A stretch of DNA of 64,000 bases from assembly GCA_019456225.1 (NCBI GenBank), contig VRUI01000012.1, positions 19,924 through 83,923 on the forward strand, written 5' to 3'. The notes under the pieces are model-generated. The model worked only from the letters and a program-made list of their open reading frames with translations, was not told the origin of the DNA and did no database searches. Position numbers and translations under genes: made by a program. This DNA is from Planctomycetota bacterium (GTDB lineage Bacteria > Planctomycetota > Phycisphaerae > Sedimentisphaerales > Anaerohalosphaeraceae). Below are positions 44,997 to 53,023 of the stretch, piece by piece; positions within the stretch are counted from its first letter, which is position 1; every line of letters starts with the position of its first letter.

Positions 44997-45069
44997 TCCC
45001 CGATAGCTCAATTGGTAGAGCGAGCGGCTGTTAACCGCTAGGTCGTAGGTTCGAGTCCTACTCGGGGAG
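44997..45069 (+). tRNA. tRNA-Asn (anticodon GTT)
   Basis: 73 bases folding into a full cloverleaf: acceptor stem TCCCCGA/TCGGGGA, D-stem GCTC/GAGC, anticodon stem AGCGG/CCGCT with loop CTGTTAA, T-stem GTAGG/CCTAC around TTCGAGT, discriminator G. CCA is not encoded. It borders the AT-rich accessory segment and would be the natural attachment site. I did not find its 3' end repeated within the window. Confidence 0.97.
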
Positions 45070-45075
45070 TTTCTT

Positions 45076-45113
45076 AAAGCCTTATAAGTAAAGAACTTAT
45101 GGGGCTTTTTTTA
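45076..45113 (+). terminator. Intrinsic terminator of tRNA-Asn
   Basis: AAAGCCTTATAAGT pairs with ACTTATGGGGCTTT (two G-U pairs), followed by a T-tract. Confidence 0.85.
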
Positions 45114-45284
45114 TGGACCCATAAATAACTATTTAATTAACGGTATTTGTTTCTACGCAGTTTCTATGCAGTTTGGTGATTTTTACGTGTAATTGGTGTC
45201 TATTTTGGGGGATGAAAAGGGATTAGAAAGGGCAAAGTGCGTAGAGATTGGGGTGTGGATTGATGTTATTTGAGTTGAATTCTC

Positions 45285-45632
45285 CTACTTCTTTCTCGGT
45301 CTGCCTCTTCCCTGCTTGTGATCTCCGTTGGCAAGAACCCTGTCGAGTTCTCTCCTGTCAAAACACAATCGGCCTGAAATCTTCTTGGGATGGAGTGCTC
45401 CCTTATTGATGAGTCGATGTATGGCTTTGTCAGGTCTTTTGATGCCAGTACGGTCAAGACCAAGGTAGGTAATAGCTTCTTCTATCCAAAGAGTAGGAGG
45501 CTCGGACTGCTTAAGTGGTGGAGTTTGGGGTATGAAGTTCGGGAACATGACTCTACGGTATAGCTCCATATCCTGTTTGGACTCGAACCAGTGGTCTATG
45601 TTTATTAGGTGGACTTTTATCTTTTTCTGCAT
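45285..45632 (-). CDS. Excisionase-like HTH protein with C-terminal AT-hook
   Basis: 115 residues. Residues 45-100 form a MerR/excisionase-type HTH (LWIEEAITYLGLDRTGI... ALHPKKISGRLCFDRRELDRVL). The last residues GRGRPRKK make a classic AT-hook, which binds the minor groove of A/T runs. TTTGGAG lies 8 bases ahead of the ATG. It is next to the tRNA end of the accessory segment, where excision factors often sit. It may act as directionality factor or as regulator of the A/T-rich repeats of the element; both are inference. Confidence 0.75.
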   Translation of the reverse strand: MQKKIKVHLINIDHWFESKQDMELYRRVMFPNFIPQTPPLKQSEPPTLWIEEAITYLGLDRTGIKRPDKAIHRLINKGALHPKKISGRLCFDRRELDRVLANGDHKQGRGRPRKK

Positions 45633-45982
45633 CAGTTATACTCCAAAGTTAATAAGGGCTTTGCTCACCTTCGGGATCTGGAGAGAGGATAAGCTCTTGT
45701 CCGGTCATGAGGTCGGGAGTCGGTGTTTTGTCTGATAACAATTCATTATTATATGCCTTCATTGACTAACCTTAAAACTTTAAAAACAGTTACTGAAGGC
45801 AATTATACAGAATCTGTTATCACTTTCCAAATTTCGGGAGGAAAAAATTTCGGTACAGATGAGAAAAAAACTTCGTTTCGCAATGAATATGTTCCGATGA
45901 TCTTCGCAAAATCTTTTCTAAATACGTCCCCTCACTTTCACTATCACATAACCCATTATGAAATAAGCAGTTATGATTTCTC
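45633..45982. other. AT-rich leader region, no gene recognised
   Basis: Between the HTH gene and the consensus promoter at 45983. An 87-codon plus-strand frame (45723-45986) lacks a ribosome site and a protein-like sequence. Confidence 0.5.
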
Positions 45983-46010
45983 TTGACAAAGTTTTTTTTT
46001 CTGATATAAT
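45983..46010 (+). promoter_or_regulatory. Perfect-consensus sigma-70 promoter
   Basis: TTGACA (45983-45988), 16 bases including a T-run, TATAAT (46005-46010). Both boxes match the consensus exactly. Transcription is predicted from about 46017 towards the helicase gene. Confidence 0.8.
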
Positions 46011-46016
46011 AATAAG

Positions 46017-46232
46017 CGTTGTTGACAGGTTGAATAGACATATCTGTCGGTGACGAATGATAATTAATGATAATTGATAATTTGGCTGGCAGACTGTCCG
46101 TTTTGACTTTCTGAAGAACAACATAACGATGTACCTGTTATGTAAAAGGTTGCCAGCCCCTTTTGCGTGACTGGTGTATGATTGTAATAGATTGTAATAG
46201 CCTGTTCGCGTAAGCGTGAGCAGGCTTTTTTT
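46017..46232 (+). ncRNA. Structured leader or small RNA of the accessory element
   Basis: Predicted transcript of about 215 bases running from the consensus promoter to the terminator at 46199-46232, with no credible ORF. Foldable parts: GACAG/CTGTC (46024-46028 with 46044-46048); GGCTGGCA/TGCCAGCC (46084-46091 with 46151-46158) closing a domain that contains ACATAAC/GTTATGT (46121-46127 with 46137-46143); a tandem GATTGTAATA pair at 46180-46199; the terminator stem. It may be a stand-alone RNA or an attenuated leader of the helicase gene. No known RNA family recognised. Confidence 0.5.
46199..46232 (+). terminator. Intrinsic terminator between promoter and helicase gene
   Basis: AGCCTGTTCGCG (46199-46210) pairs with CGTGAGCAGGCT (46215-46226) with two wobble pairs around a TAAG loop, followed by seven Ts. 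It lies 70 bases ahead of the helicase start. Confidence 0.88.
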
Positions 46233-46250
46233 ATGGATTTATGGAACAAA

Positions 46251-46268
46251 GTAATAATGTAATAAAAT
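46251..46268 (+). repeat. 18-bp iteron-like repeat, copy 1
   Basis: GTAATAATGTAATAAAAT, identical to 48963-48980 and one base different from 49082-49099. It lies between the terminator and the helicase start. Confidence 0.75.
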
Positions 46269-46301
46269 TTTAAGACAGTATGTCAGAAAGTGTAGGTAAT
46301 T

Positions 46302-48155
46302 ATGGAAAAAAAAGTTGTACGTGTTGAGGAAACTTTGGACGAGACCGTCATATCCAGTGATGGACCGACTCCAGAGGAACCCTCAAATGATGAGGTAAGT
46401 AACACAGATGGGGAGAGTAATGTACCCCAAGAGTTGGGAAACGAAGTTTGTTCGGCCGGTTCTGGTGAGGATGAGGTAACAGAGACAAATCCGAGTACTA
46501 GCAATTATGATGTCTATGAGGTGGACGGTTACTATTATAAACAGACTGTCGGTCATAAACCACAATTGAAAATAATTAGCAATTTTACGCTTCAAGCCAA
46601 GGCAGAAGTCGTTTTTAATGGCAACTGGTTTTACCGCTGTGTTTTAGTAAAGCCTACTGGTCAAGAATATGAGATTGATCTTTTCAGGGATCATTTTTTA
46701 AGCGCGACAGCTTTTAAGCGAGCCGTTTCTGTAAAGAGCAACTGCCAATATTACGGCAATAACTATGATACCACTCAGATTCAGGGTCTGCTAGCTGACC
46801 AGAACCCGCCTACTGTTACCGGGACCGACAAGAACGGCATTCATATTATAAATGATAGGTTGGTATATGTTGAGGGCGATCATGTTGTTGACAAAGATGG
46901 ACCTGCTTCCGATATCGTCTATATTAACAAGAACTCACAGGCTCACAGGATACCTAATCTCTTGAGCCAGCCGGATATTTCCCAGGCCGATATCAAAGCA
47001 ATCGCCTGCGATATATTCGGGTTTAATGACAGTACTATCGTATTCCCAGTCCTGGGTTTCATCGGTTATTGTTTTGGAAAAGAGTCGATCACATCGAAAG
47101 TCGGAAAGCACAATCCATTTATGATGCTTCACGGTGCATCAGGCAGTGGCAAAAGTAAAACTATAGAAGATATCATAATACCGATATTTTCCAGCAGATT
47201 TCTGCTTGCGAATATTGCCGATGAGACCCAATTTACACTGGGGCTTAATTCCAGTTTTACTAACATGACGCCTGTGTGCTATGATGAGTATAAGAATGCT
47301 GTTCTTACACCGTCACTTAAGAGAATGGTCAATAGCACACTGCTAGCTACCTATGCACAGACACCAATCGAAAGAGGACGGGCAGATCAAACAATTGTGA
47401 GTCGCCCTATGACAGCCCCATTCATCCTGGCAGGCGAAATGACCATCGACAGTACCAGCCTTGACCACCGCAGGATTGACGTTTTTTATAGCAAATCCAA
47501 GCGGATAGGTACAGAAGACAACTTCAAACGGCTGATTAAGCAACCATTGGGAGCATTTGGAAAGGCGCTGTTATATCACACCTTACAACTTGGAACTGAA
47601 CGACTCCGCTCAGAGTATGATAAGCAAGAGGCTAAGGTTGATCCTTCTATTGACGACCGCTTTCGTGACAACGCCGCTGTTATCAGGACGGGCCTATGGC
47701 TGATGATCGACTATCTTGAGTCTAAAGGCATTGCGGTGGACAGTTATCAACAAGGCTATGAGATTATTGATTCTGTCATCCAAGAGTCTATGAATGCCGC
47801 TAATATCAGCACTGTCGATAAGATCATTTCCGATTTCTGTACTATGGCTAATGATGGCGTTCTTGTCAACCGTGTTGACTATGAGGTTAAGGATAATTGC
47901 CTGCGGCTGAAGATTCGTACTGTCTACTCTAAATATGAACGTTGGGCCAGGCGCAACGGCACTTCCGAATGTATCGGCAAGAGAAGCTTTCTCCAGCAGA
48001 TTGCTGATGAGGATTTCTACATTGAAAACAAGACGATGAGAATAGGCGGGAAATCCTGTAATGCTATCAGTCTGGACCTGAGCATCATGCCAGACGATAT
48101 GGATATCAATTGGCCCGGTTATCACCGTATTGGCTTGAGCAAGGAAGCAGTATGA
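46302..48155 (+). CDS. P-loop replicative helicase-like ATPase
   Basis: 617 residues. Residues 1-65 are acidic and low-complexity. A middle region (70-260) is unrecognised. The ATPase core starts at HGASGSGKSK (277-286, Walker A); Walker B is in TPVCYDEYKN (about 328-337), and Arg-rich DHRRIDVFYSK follows. The overall plan resembles D5/DUF927-type helicases of plasmids, phages and integrated elements. A C-terminal helical region may hold a winged helix. It is paired in the same element with a primase-like gene, so a replication role is inferred. Codon use is AT-rich. Confidence 0.7.
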   Translation: MEKKVVRVEETLDETVISSDGPTPEEPSNDEVSNTDGESNVPQELGNEVCSAGSGEDEVTETNPSTSNYDVYEVDGYYYKQTVGHKPQLKIISNFTLQAKAEVVFNGNWFYRCVLVKPTGQEYEIDLFRDHFLSATAFKRAVSVKSNCQYYGNNYDTTQIQGLLADQNPPTVTGTDKNGIHIINDRLVYVEGDHVVDKDGPASDIVYINKNSQAHRIPNLLSQPDISQADIKAIACDIFGFNDSTIVFPVLGFIGYCFGKESITSKVGKHNPFMMLHGASGSGKSKTIEDIIIPIFSSRFLLANIADETQFTLGLNSSFTNMTPVCYDEYKNAVLTPSLKRMVNSTLLATYAQTPIERGRADQTIVSRPMTAPFILAGEMTIDSTSLDHRRIDVFYSKSKRIGTEDNFKRLIKQPLGAFGKALLYHTLQLGTERLRSEYDKQEAKVDPSIDDRFRDNAAVIRTGLWLMIDYLESKGIAVDSYQQGYEIIDSVIQESMNAANISTVDKIISDFCTMANDGVLVNRVDYEVKDNCLRLKIRTVYSKYERWARRNGTSECIGKRSFLQQIADEDFYIENKTMRIGGKSCNAISLDLSIMPDDMDINWPGYHRIGLSKEAV

Positions 48156-48195
48156 GAACAAATATGGTTAATGACAAATATGTAAGGATCAAAAA

Positions 48196-48888
48196 ATGGA
48201 TTCAAATTGTAACGAAATATTAGATGGCGATCAAGAAATCAGTATTCGTACTCAAACGTTTGTAATAGGTGGTAATTCAATTACAGTTCCAATATCCATG
48301 CATCTAGATGGATGCGGGATACCCGGTACTAACAGGAACGTTTATAGGTACGACGAGGACTTTGATTGCATGTATATAGAAGATATGTCTGAGGAGGCGA
48401 TTGCAAGAAGGAAACGATCTGACGAATGCATGGGGCCGTATATCGACTTAGACGCGATTAAGTTTGATGAAATCCCTTTTTCTAATGATTATTTACACGA
48501 GTATGATGTAGGGGGGAGGGATTCGCAGGCTTCGGATACTGCTGATGAATCAGAGGCATATCCAGAAATGACTGATGAAGAATATGCAGAGCTAGTAGAA
48601 GAGGTTAGTAGTGTTGCCTTCCGTGACGAAATGTTCAATGATAGCATTGGATTCACGGCAGTGAAAGACGGAGAGTTAACTCTTTCCGGTCATCTCCACG
48701 AAATCCTTTACGATGATAAGGCGATGGAGGAAGAGGTGATACTCGATGAGCTGTGGAAAAGAGGCTGGAATCCGACAGATTACCATAACGAAAGAGTTAT
48801 AAAGATGCTGTTGGCCAGGAGCGATTTGTTCAGGCATGTAGGTAATGGATGGTACTGCCCTGGAAACGGCAGGAAATATGGCAGGTGA
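48196..48888 (+). CDS. Acidic protein with possible C-terminal winged helix
   Basis: 230 residues, strongly acidic in the middle (SDTADESEAYPEMTDEEYAEL). Residues about 165-225 (LHEILYDDKAMEEEVILDEL ... LARSDLFRHVGNGWY) resemble a HARE-HTH-like winged helix that ends in the typical F-x-x-V-G-x-G-W. No family is certain. AAGGA precedes the ATG, 40 bases after the helicase stop, so it is co-transcribed with it. Confidence 0.6.
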   Translation: MDSNCNEILDGDQEISIRTQTFVIGGNSITVPISMHLDGCGIPGTNRNVYRYDEDFDCMYIEDMSEEAIARRKRSDECMGPYIDLDAIKFDEIPFSNDYLHEYDVGGRDSQASDTADESEAYPEMTDEEYAELVEEVSSVAFRDEMFNDSIGFTAVKDGELTLSGHLHEILYDDKAMEEEVILDELWKRGWNPTDYHNERVIKMLLARSDLFRHVGNGWYCPGNGRKYGR

Positions 48889-48962
48889 TGGCACATTTAT
48901 ATCTTCCGGAACCAATTGCCGATGGTGCAAGGTTATTCTCGGATGCTGTAGTATGTAGAAAT

Positions 48963-48980
48963 GTAATAATGTAATAAAAT
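48963..48980 (+). repeat. 18-bp iteron-like repeat, copy 2
   Basis: Identical to the copy at 46251-46268. Confidence 0.75.
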
Positions 48981-49046
48981 AATTAGATGCCACTAACAAG
49001 TTTTTGCCGAAAAATAAAAACCAATAACTCAAAAAAATAGTGCTAG

Positions 49047-49115
49047 AACTATGGGGGCGCACATGCTTACATGCTAATAAAGTAATAAAGTAATAAAATT
49101 TCAGCCCCCATAGTT
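49047..49115. repeat. 12-bp perfect inverted repeat around A/T-rich direct repeats
   Basis: AACTATGGGGGC (49047-49058) and GCCCCCATAGTT (49104-49115) are exact reverse complements. The 45-base interior holds ACATGCT twice (49061 and about 49069) and three AATAAAGT-type units, including iteron copy 3 (49082-49099). This is the plan of an origin or an invertible/regulatory site. Confidence 0.65.
49082..49099 (+). repeat. 18-bp iteron-like repeat, copy 3
   Basis: GTAATAAAGTAATAAAAT differs from the other two copies at a single base and lies inside the 12-bp inverted repeat. Confidence 0.7.
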
Positions 49116-49252
49116 TGCTTTTTACACCCACTTGCCTACCGACAATCCTGAGCAAGACCAATAGTTACACATGTTACCATACCTTTGTCCCAGGGCAACC
49201 AGATTAGCTCAGGTGCAACGATCTCCTGCCTGACCTTGCCGAACTACCAGCA

Positions 49253-49317
49253 ATCACTTATCCTCATCACAGCCAATGCTGTGGGTGAGTAGGTGATTTA
49301 TAGTTTTTTATTTTTTG
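49253..49317 (+). terminator. Long imperfect hairpin terminator
   Basis: An about 18-bp stem with small bulges (arms from ATCAC at 49253 to GTGAT ending 49297; apex CACAGC-CAAT-GCTGTG) followed by two T-tracts. It can end the helicase/acidic-protein transcript. Confidence 0.6.
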
Positions 49318-49389
49318 CCAATAAATAATAGAGGAATTTTAATATTAAAATTTAATAGTAATAAATAGATGAAGCAAAGGAGCTGAAAA

Positions 49390-49416
49390 ATGAATTACCC
49401 ATATAATTTAATATAA
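49390..49416 (+). CDS. 8-codon leader peptide ORF (MNYPYNLI)
   Basis: AAAGGAG (49376-49382) stands 7 bases ahead of an ATG that opens an 8-codon frame ended by TAA. The ribosome site is stronger than that of most genes here. A terminator follows 44 bases later, then the primase gene. This is the layout of translation-coupled attenuation. Coding is shown only by the site and position. Confidence 0.45.
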   Translation: MNYPYNLI

Positions 49417-49459
49417 CAAAATATGTTGATGAACACAGTATACAGGTTCTAAACGATAG

Positions 49460-49502
49460 AGTTCTATTCATGAGTATGGGCATGGATAGGACTCATTTTT
49501 TT
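49460..49502 (+). terminator. Intrinsic terminator 27 bases ahead of the primase gene
   Basis: AGTTCTATTCATG (49460-49472) pairs with CATGGATAGGACT (49481-49493) with two wobble pairs, then a seven-base T-run ending at 49502. It lies between leader ORF and gene, so it can act as an attenuator. Confidence 0.8.
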
Positions 49503-49529
49503 GGAAAAAAATAAAAATCAGGAAAAGTA

Positions 49530-51482
49530 ATGATAGACCCATACAAGAAAAAGAAGAACGGTCTATACAGACCAATCATCAATAAGAAAAATTATAACAC
49601 ACCAGGAAGATACTCTAGATTTATGAACCAGTCTAATGATCCTAACGACTGGGGATACCGTAAAAGACATATCTATGGTTGGGATCAGATGGATGACAAC
49701 ATGGTTGAGCTTAATGATAACGATAATACTAAGCACCAGTTGAAAGGTTCAATCAACTACAGCTACACCTATAATAAAGGCAAACCCTTCGGGACCGGCA
49801 AGAACAGAGTAATCATCAACTCAATCGATGATATCAAGGAGCTAGATAAGTATGCCCCTGAATATCCTGGCTATTTAGATGATTGGAATTACACAGGCAA
49901 GATTACAATGCATAAACAAAGACGATTGTGCATGGAAACACATCTACTTGCTGCTCTACATGGTCGAAAACAGGGTTTCCTGTTCTACACCACCAGTCCC
50001 GTTAAAGATTTTAATATTATCTGTCTGGATGTAGATGATATTGAGTCTGATGAAGCTTATTATGCTGTTGTTAAATATTTATCTTCAATTTTTCCAAATT
50101 GTTATTATGAGAGAAGTACTAATGGCACTGGTCTGCATTTCTATATTATTGTTTCATTTCCACCAGCTAGATACTTATTCTCTGAGGTTAATGAGGGGGC
50201 ATACAGGAATCTCCTGTATCATCTTCTTTCAGAAGCTCTCCGTTCTTTTGTTAATGATAATTTTGCTGTTAAATTTGATGCTGTAAAAGGCACTAATACT
50301 ATTTATGACGATCATAATAATTTTCTAAAGTTTGGGACACTTGTTAAGCTTCCTGCTCCTGTTAAATACGAACAGTTTAATGCTCTGTATTCTGCCTCTA
50401 TATATTCAGAGGATCATCTTCTCTGTATTATTAATTACTTAAATGATATTACATGTGAATATTCATCCGGAGTATATAACGTTTCTTCATTGATGGCTTC
50501 TCTTAAGTTAATTCTCAAAGATACTCCCATCAGGACTTCTCCAAGGGACATGCTTTCAGAGATTAAGAAAAGAAATAATCCTTCATCTTCTACTTCTACT
50601 TATTCTACTTCATATTCTACCATATACCTTTACCCTACTTATACAATAACTAATGGGGGGACAAATTGTCTCCCAAAGAAAAAAGTGGGAAATAAGCCCA
50701 AAAACAACGATCTTAAAAACTACACAATAATAGACATAATGAACATCGGTGACAGCCGGATCAGGGAAAGTTTATACATCAAGAAGTATGTAAGGTCATA
50801 TTATAGTAGGCACGGAGCAATACCACCTGAGCATGAAGTAGAGCAAAATTACAGAGTAGAAATGAGCTACCATAAAGTTGGAGATTACAGAAGGAAGAGA
50901 TTCAGCAAATATTATAAGCATACAGTAAATACGTTTGATCCTGATAAAGCTTCTGATGGTGCTAGTCCATATAAGGTAGGGATGTATGGCTCAGTAATAG
51001 ATAAGTCTGATGAGCAAATCACTGAATGGGTAAAAAATAACACCTCATATAAGAGGAACGTGTACAGATATGATGTTGATATTACTCTTGAATATATTTA
51101 TATCTGCTCCAAAAATAAAAAGAACAGGGCAAGGGAGAGGGCAATCAAGAGACTTGCAAAACAGGATAATGTTTCAGAGGCACAGGCAGAAATTATGCTT
51201 AAAAATACAACACCAAGGAAGGGGCTGATTGGTTTTTACGAATTTGTGCAGGAAAAATATAAAACTGTAGTTGTAGATGGCAAAATGAAAAAGATTAACG
51301 GTTGCGATGGGAAGAAAGCTTCAGCTCTTCTTTACTTGGTGGTTAAGCTGAAACTGGCAATATGTTTCGATAACACATCTGATTATGGTAAAGCAAGGAA
51401 ATTTAAACTCTCAGAAGCAGTGAGCCAGGTCAGAGGAAGTTGGAATGTCAAAGATAAGAGTAGGGATAGGAAGGCAGGATAA
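49530..51482 (+). CDS. Archaeo-eukaryotic-type primase-like replication protein
   Basis: 650 residues, Asn/Tyr/Lys-rich. The primase-polymerase core has LDVDD (166-170, catalytic acids 167 and 169) and STNGTGLHFY (196-205, His203), with KFDAVKG later as a probable third motif. A linker rich in Ser/Thr/Tyr (about 350-385) leads to a basic, helical C-terminal part (400-650) that I do not recognise. The gene follows a terminator and leader ORF and precedes an SSB-like gene. AGGAAAA is the ribosome site. Confidence 0.7.
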   Translation: MIDPYKKKKNGLYRPIINKKNYNTPGRYSRFMNQSNDPNDWGYRKRHIYGWDQMDDNMVELNDNDNTKHQLKGSINYSYTYNKGKPFGTGKNRVIINSIDDIKELDKYAPEYPGYLDDWNYTGKITMHKQRRLCMETHLLAALHGRKQGFLFYTTSPVKDFNIICLDVDDIESDEAYYAVVKYLSSIFPNCYYERSTNGTGLHFYIIVSFPPARYLFSEVNEGAYRNLLYHLLSEALRSFVNDNFAVKFDAVKGTNTIYDDHNNFLKFGTLVKLPAPVKYEQFNALYSASIYSEDHLLCIINYLNDITCEYSSGVYNVSSLMASLKLILKDTPIRTSPRDMLSEIKKRNNPSSSTSTYSTSYSTIYLYPTYTITNGGTNCLPKKKVGNKPKNNDLKNYTIIDIMNIGDSRIRESLYIKKYVRSYYSRHGAIPPEHEVEQNYRVEMSYHKVGDYRRKRFSKYYKHTVNTFDPDKASDGASPYKVGMYGSVIDKSDEQITEWVKNNTSYKRNVYRYDVDITLEYIYICSKNKKNRARERAIKRLAKQDNVSEAQAEIMLKNTTPRKGLIGFYEFVQEKYKTVVVDGKMKKINGCDGKKASALLYLVVKLKLAICFDNTSDYGKARKFKLSEAVSQVRGSWNVKDKSRDRKAG

Positions 51483-51523
51483 ACTGTCGAGAAATTTAGA
51501 TATTATTTTTAGGAGTAAATATT

Positions 51524-52078
51524 ATGGTAAGCAGTAGTTGGAAGATTGATAACAAAAAAAGCAGTTCAGAGAAATTCTTTAAAGTCAAGCCTGATTGCAA
51601 ACTCAGGATCAGACTGATTGATGATCCTGTCAGGCTAGTCAAGATTTTCAGTCATGACAGGAAATGTGCTGTCATCGAGAGTGAGGAAGTAGGTAAAAGA
51701 TTAAGAGAGCAATATCCTACAAAGCTAAGCAGTGTGAATATTAGATTTGCCTGTTGGTGCATTGACAGAGATGACAACTCACTGAAAATTCTTGATATGC
51801 CTGTTTCTGTTGCAAGGACGTTAGGCAACAGAGAAGCTTTAGTAGGGGAAAAAATAGCTGGAATTGCTGAAGGCTGTGATTGGTCGATCACTACAAATGG
51901 TAAGCAGGGTATGGAGGTGAGATATGATGTGGTCTATCTTGAAGAAACTCCACTGTCTTGTCTTGAAAGAGAGATGGTTGAAGATAAGAAGTCAGAAAAG
52001 AATGGTCATTATGATTTGACAAAGATATTCGGATCATGTGATTTTGAAGAAGCTGAGGAGAAACTGTTTGGAATATGA
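51524..52078 (+). CDS. SSB-like DNA-binding protein of the element
   Basis: 184 residues. KFFKVKPDCKLRIRLIDDPVRLVKIF, FACWCIDRDDNSLKILDMP and WSITTNGKQGMEVRYDVVYLE follow the strand pattern of phage gp32-type and other OB-fold single-strand DNA-binding proteins; an acidic C-terminal tail (EEAEEKLFGI) fits too. AGGAG lies 8 bases ahead. It starts 41 bases after the primase, so the two are an operon. The family assignment is by pattern only. Confidence 0.55.
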   Translation: MVSSSWKIDNKKSSSEKFFKVKPDCKLRIRLIDDPVRLVKIFSHDRKCAVIESEEVGKRLREQYPTKLSSVNIRFACWCIDRDDNSLKILDMPVSVARTLGNREALVGEKIAGIAEGCDWSITTNGKQGMEVRYDVVYLEETPLSCLEREMVEDKKSEKNGHYDLTKIFGSCDFEEAEEKLFGI

Positions 52079-52092
52079 GATAATGCTGGGAG

Positions 52093-52127
52093 CCATGAGT
52101 TGTCGTTATGACAATAGTTGCTCATGG
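52093..52127. other. Bulged hairpin after the SSB-like gene
   Basis: CCATGAG/CTCATGG with an inner TTGTC/GACAA pair. No T-tract follows. The rest of 52079-52317 shows no gene. Confidence 0.45.
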
Positions 52128-52317
52128 TGGATAGGAAGTAGGCAGGTTGCTGTTGTGGCTAGCCGGTTGCCTCTGTAATTCCGAAACAGCAAACATGGGT
52201 AGTTAGGGCAGGGTTAGATAGAAAAAGAACCTGGGGCAAATATGGGGGACTCTGGAGGAAGTAGCAAGTTTGTGTCTAATTGCTTTGTAGGTGGGTAGGA
52301 GTTTGGGATTTTAATAG

Positions 52318-52746
52318 GGGGTAGGATGTGGTGACATTGACTCATTGAAAATCAGTGATATTGATTTTGAGACCAACAGTATAGCAACTTCCAGTAGGAA
52401 AAAAACGAAAAAGAGTATGTCTTCGCGTCCTGTGTCAGCAGAAATAATGGCAGAACTTTCAAAATATGTCTGCAGCTTGGATGTTGGTCAGGAGAAATTA
52501 TTTCGGACGAAATTCAACCACAGGAAATGGCGTAAAATTTGTATCGCGGCAGGACTAGCTAGTTTGAAATTTCATGATCTTCGGAAGACTTTCTGCTCGT
52601 TGCTTGCTCAAAACGGAGTTTCGACTGCTGTGACTCAGAGACTGCTGGAACATTCTTCGCCAAACCTGACAAACAAGGTGTATACAAATGTGGACCCTGT
52701 ATTACGTGACGCAGTAGAGCAATTGCCGGTTGGTGACTGGTTGTAG
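52318..52746 (+). pseudogene. 5'-truncated tyrosine recombinase (integrase remnant)
   Basis: The frame is open from 52318 after in-frame stops. It keeps the C-terminal half of a phage-type integrase: LKISDIDFE, the HxxR box FHDLRKTF, a histidine in LLEHSS and the nucleophile Tyr in KVYTNVD. The first catalytic Arg box, which should come just before LKISDIDFE, reads VGCGDIDS and lacks Arg; the N-terminal and core-binding domains are gone. A functional product is unlikely. It marks the far end of the accessory segment. Confidence 0.8.
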
Positions 52747-53023
52747 TGACAAATTTACTGACTGCCCTCCGAATTATTGTTTTCACTTGTTGAGAATCGG
52801 TAAATCTGCTCGAAATTCAAAAATTGATCTATATTTCGTTGTCATAAAAGTATTGTTGCCGTGCAAAAATGAGGTTTTCAGGTTGATTTCGCGGGTGCAT
52901 ACAAAAAACCAGGAAAAAATAGGAATTCCCTTGACGAGATCAGTTTATTTGATTAGATTGGTCGTTATGATGAAACTAACGAAGAAAAAGTGGTAGCTGA
53001 TATCATTATTTGGAGAAGGCGAA
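52747..53023. other. Intergenic region at the element border
   Basis: TTGACGAGATC at about 52931 may hold a promoter -35 for the 53024 gene. I saw no copy of the tRNA 3' end here. Confidence 0.4.

Larger units (their letters stand above)
48889..49529. other. Structured non-coding region ahead of the primase gene
   Basis: This 641-base gap holds two iteron-like repeats, a 12-bp inverted repeat, two hairpin terminators and an 8-codon ORF, each listed separately. The order is that of a replication origin or of an attenuated control region. Confidence 0.6.

Noticed and set aside
45723..45986. 87-codon plus-strand ORF upstream of the ncRNA promoter
   Set aside because: No ribosome site; ends inside the -35 box.
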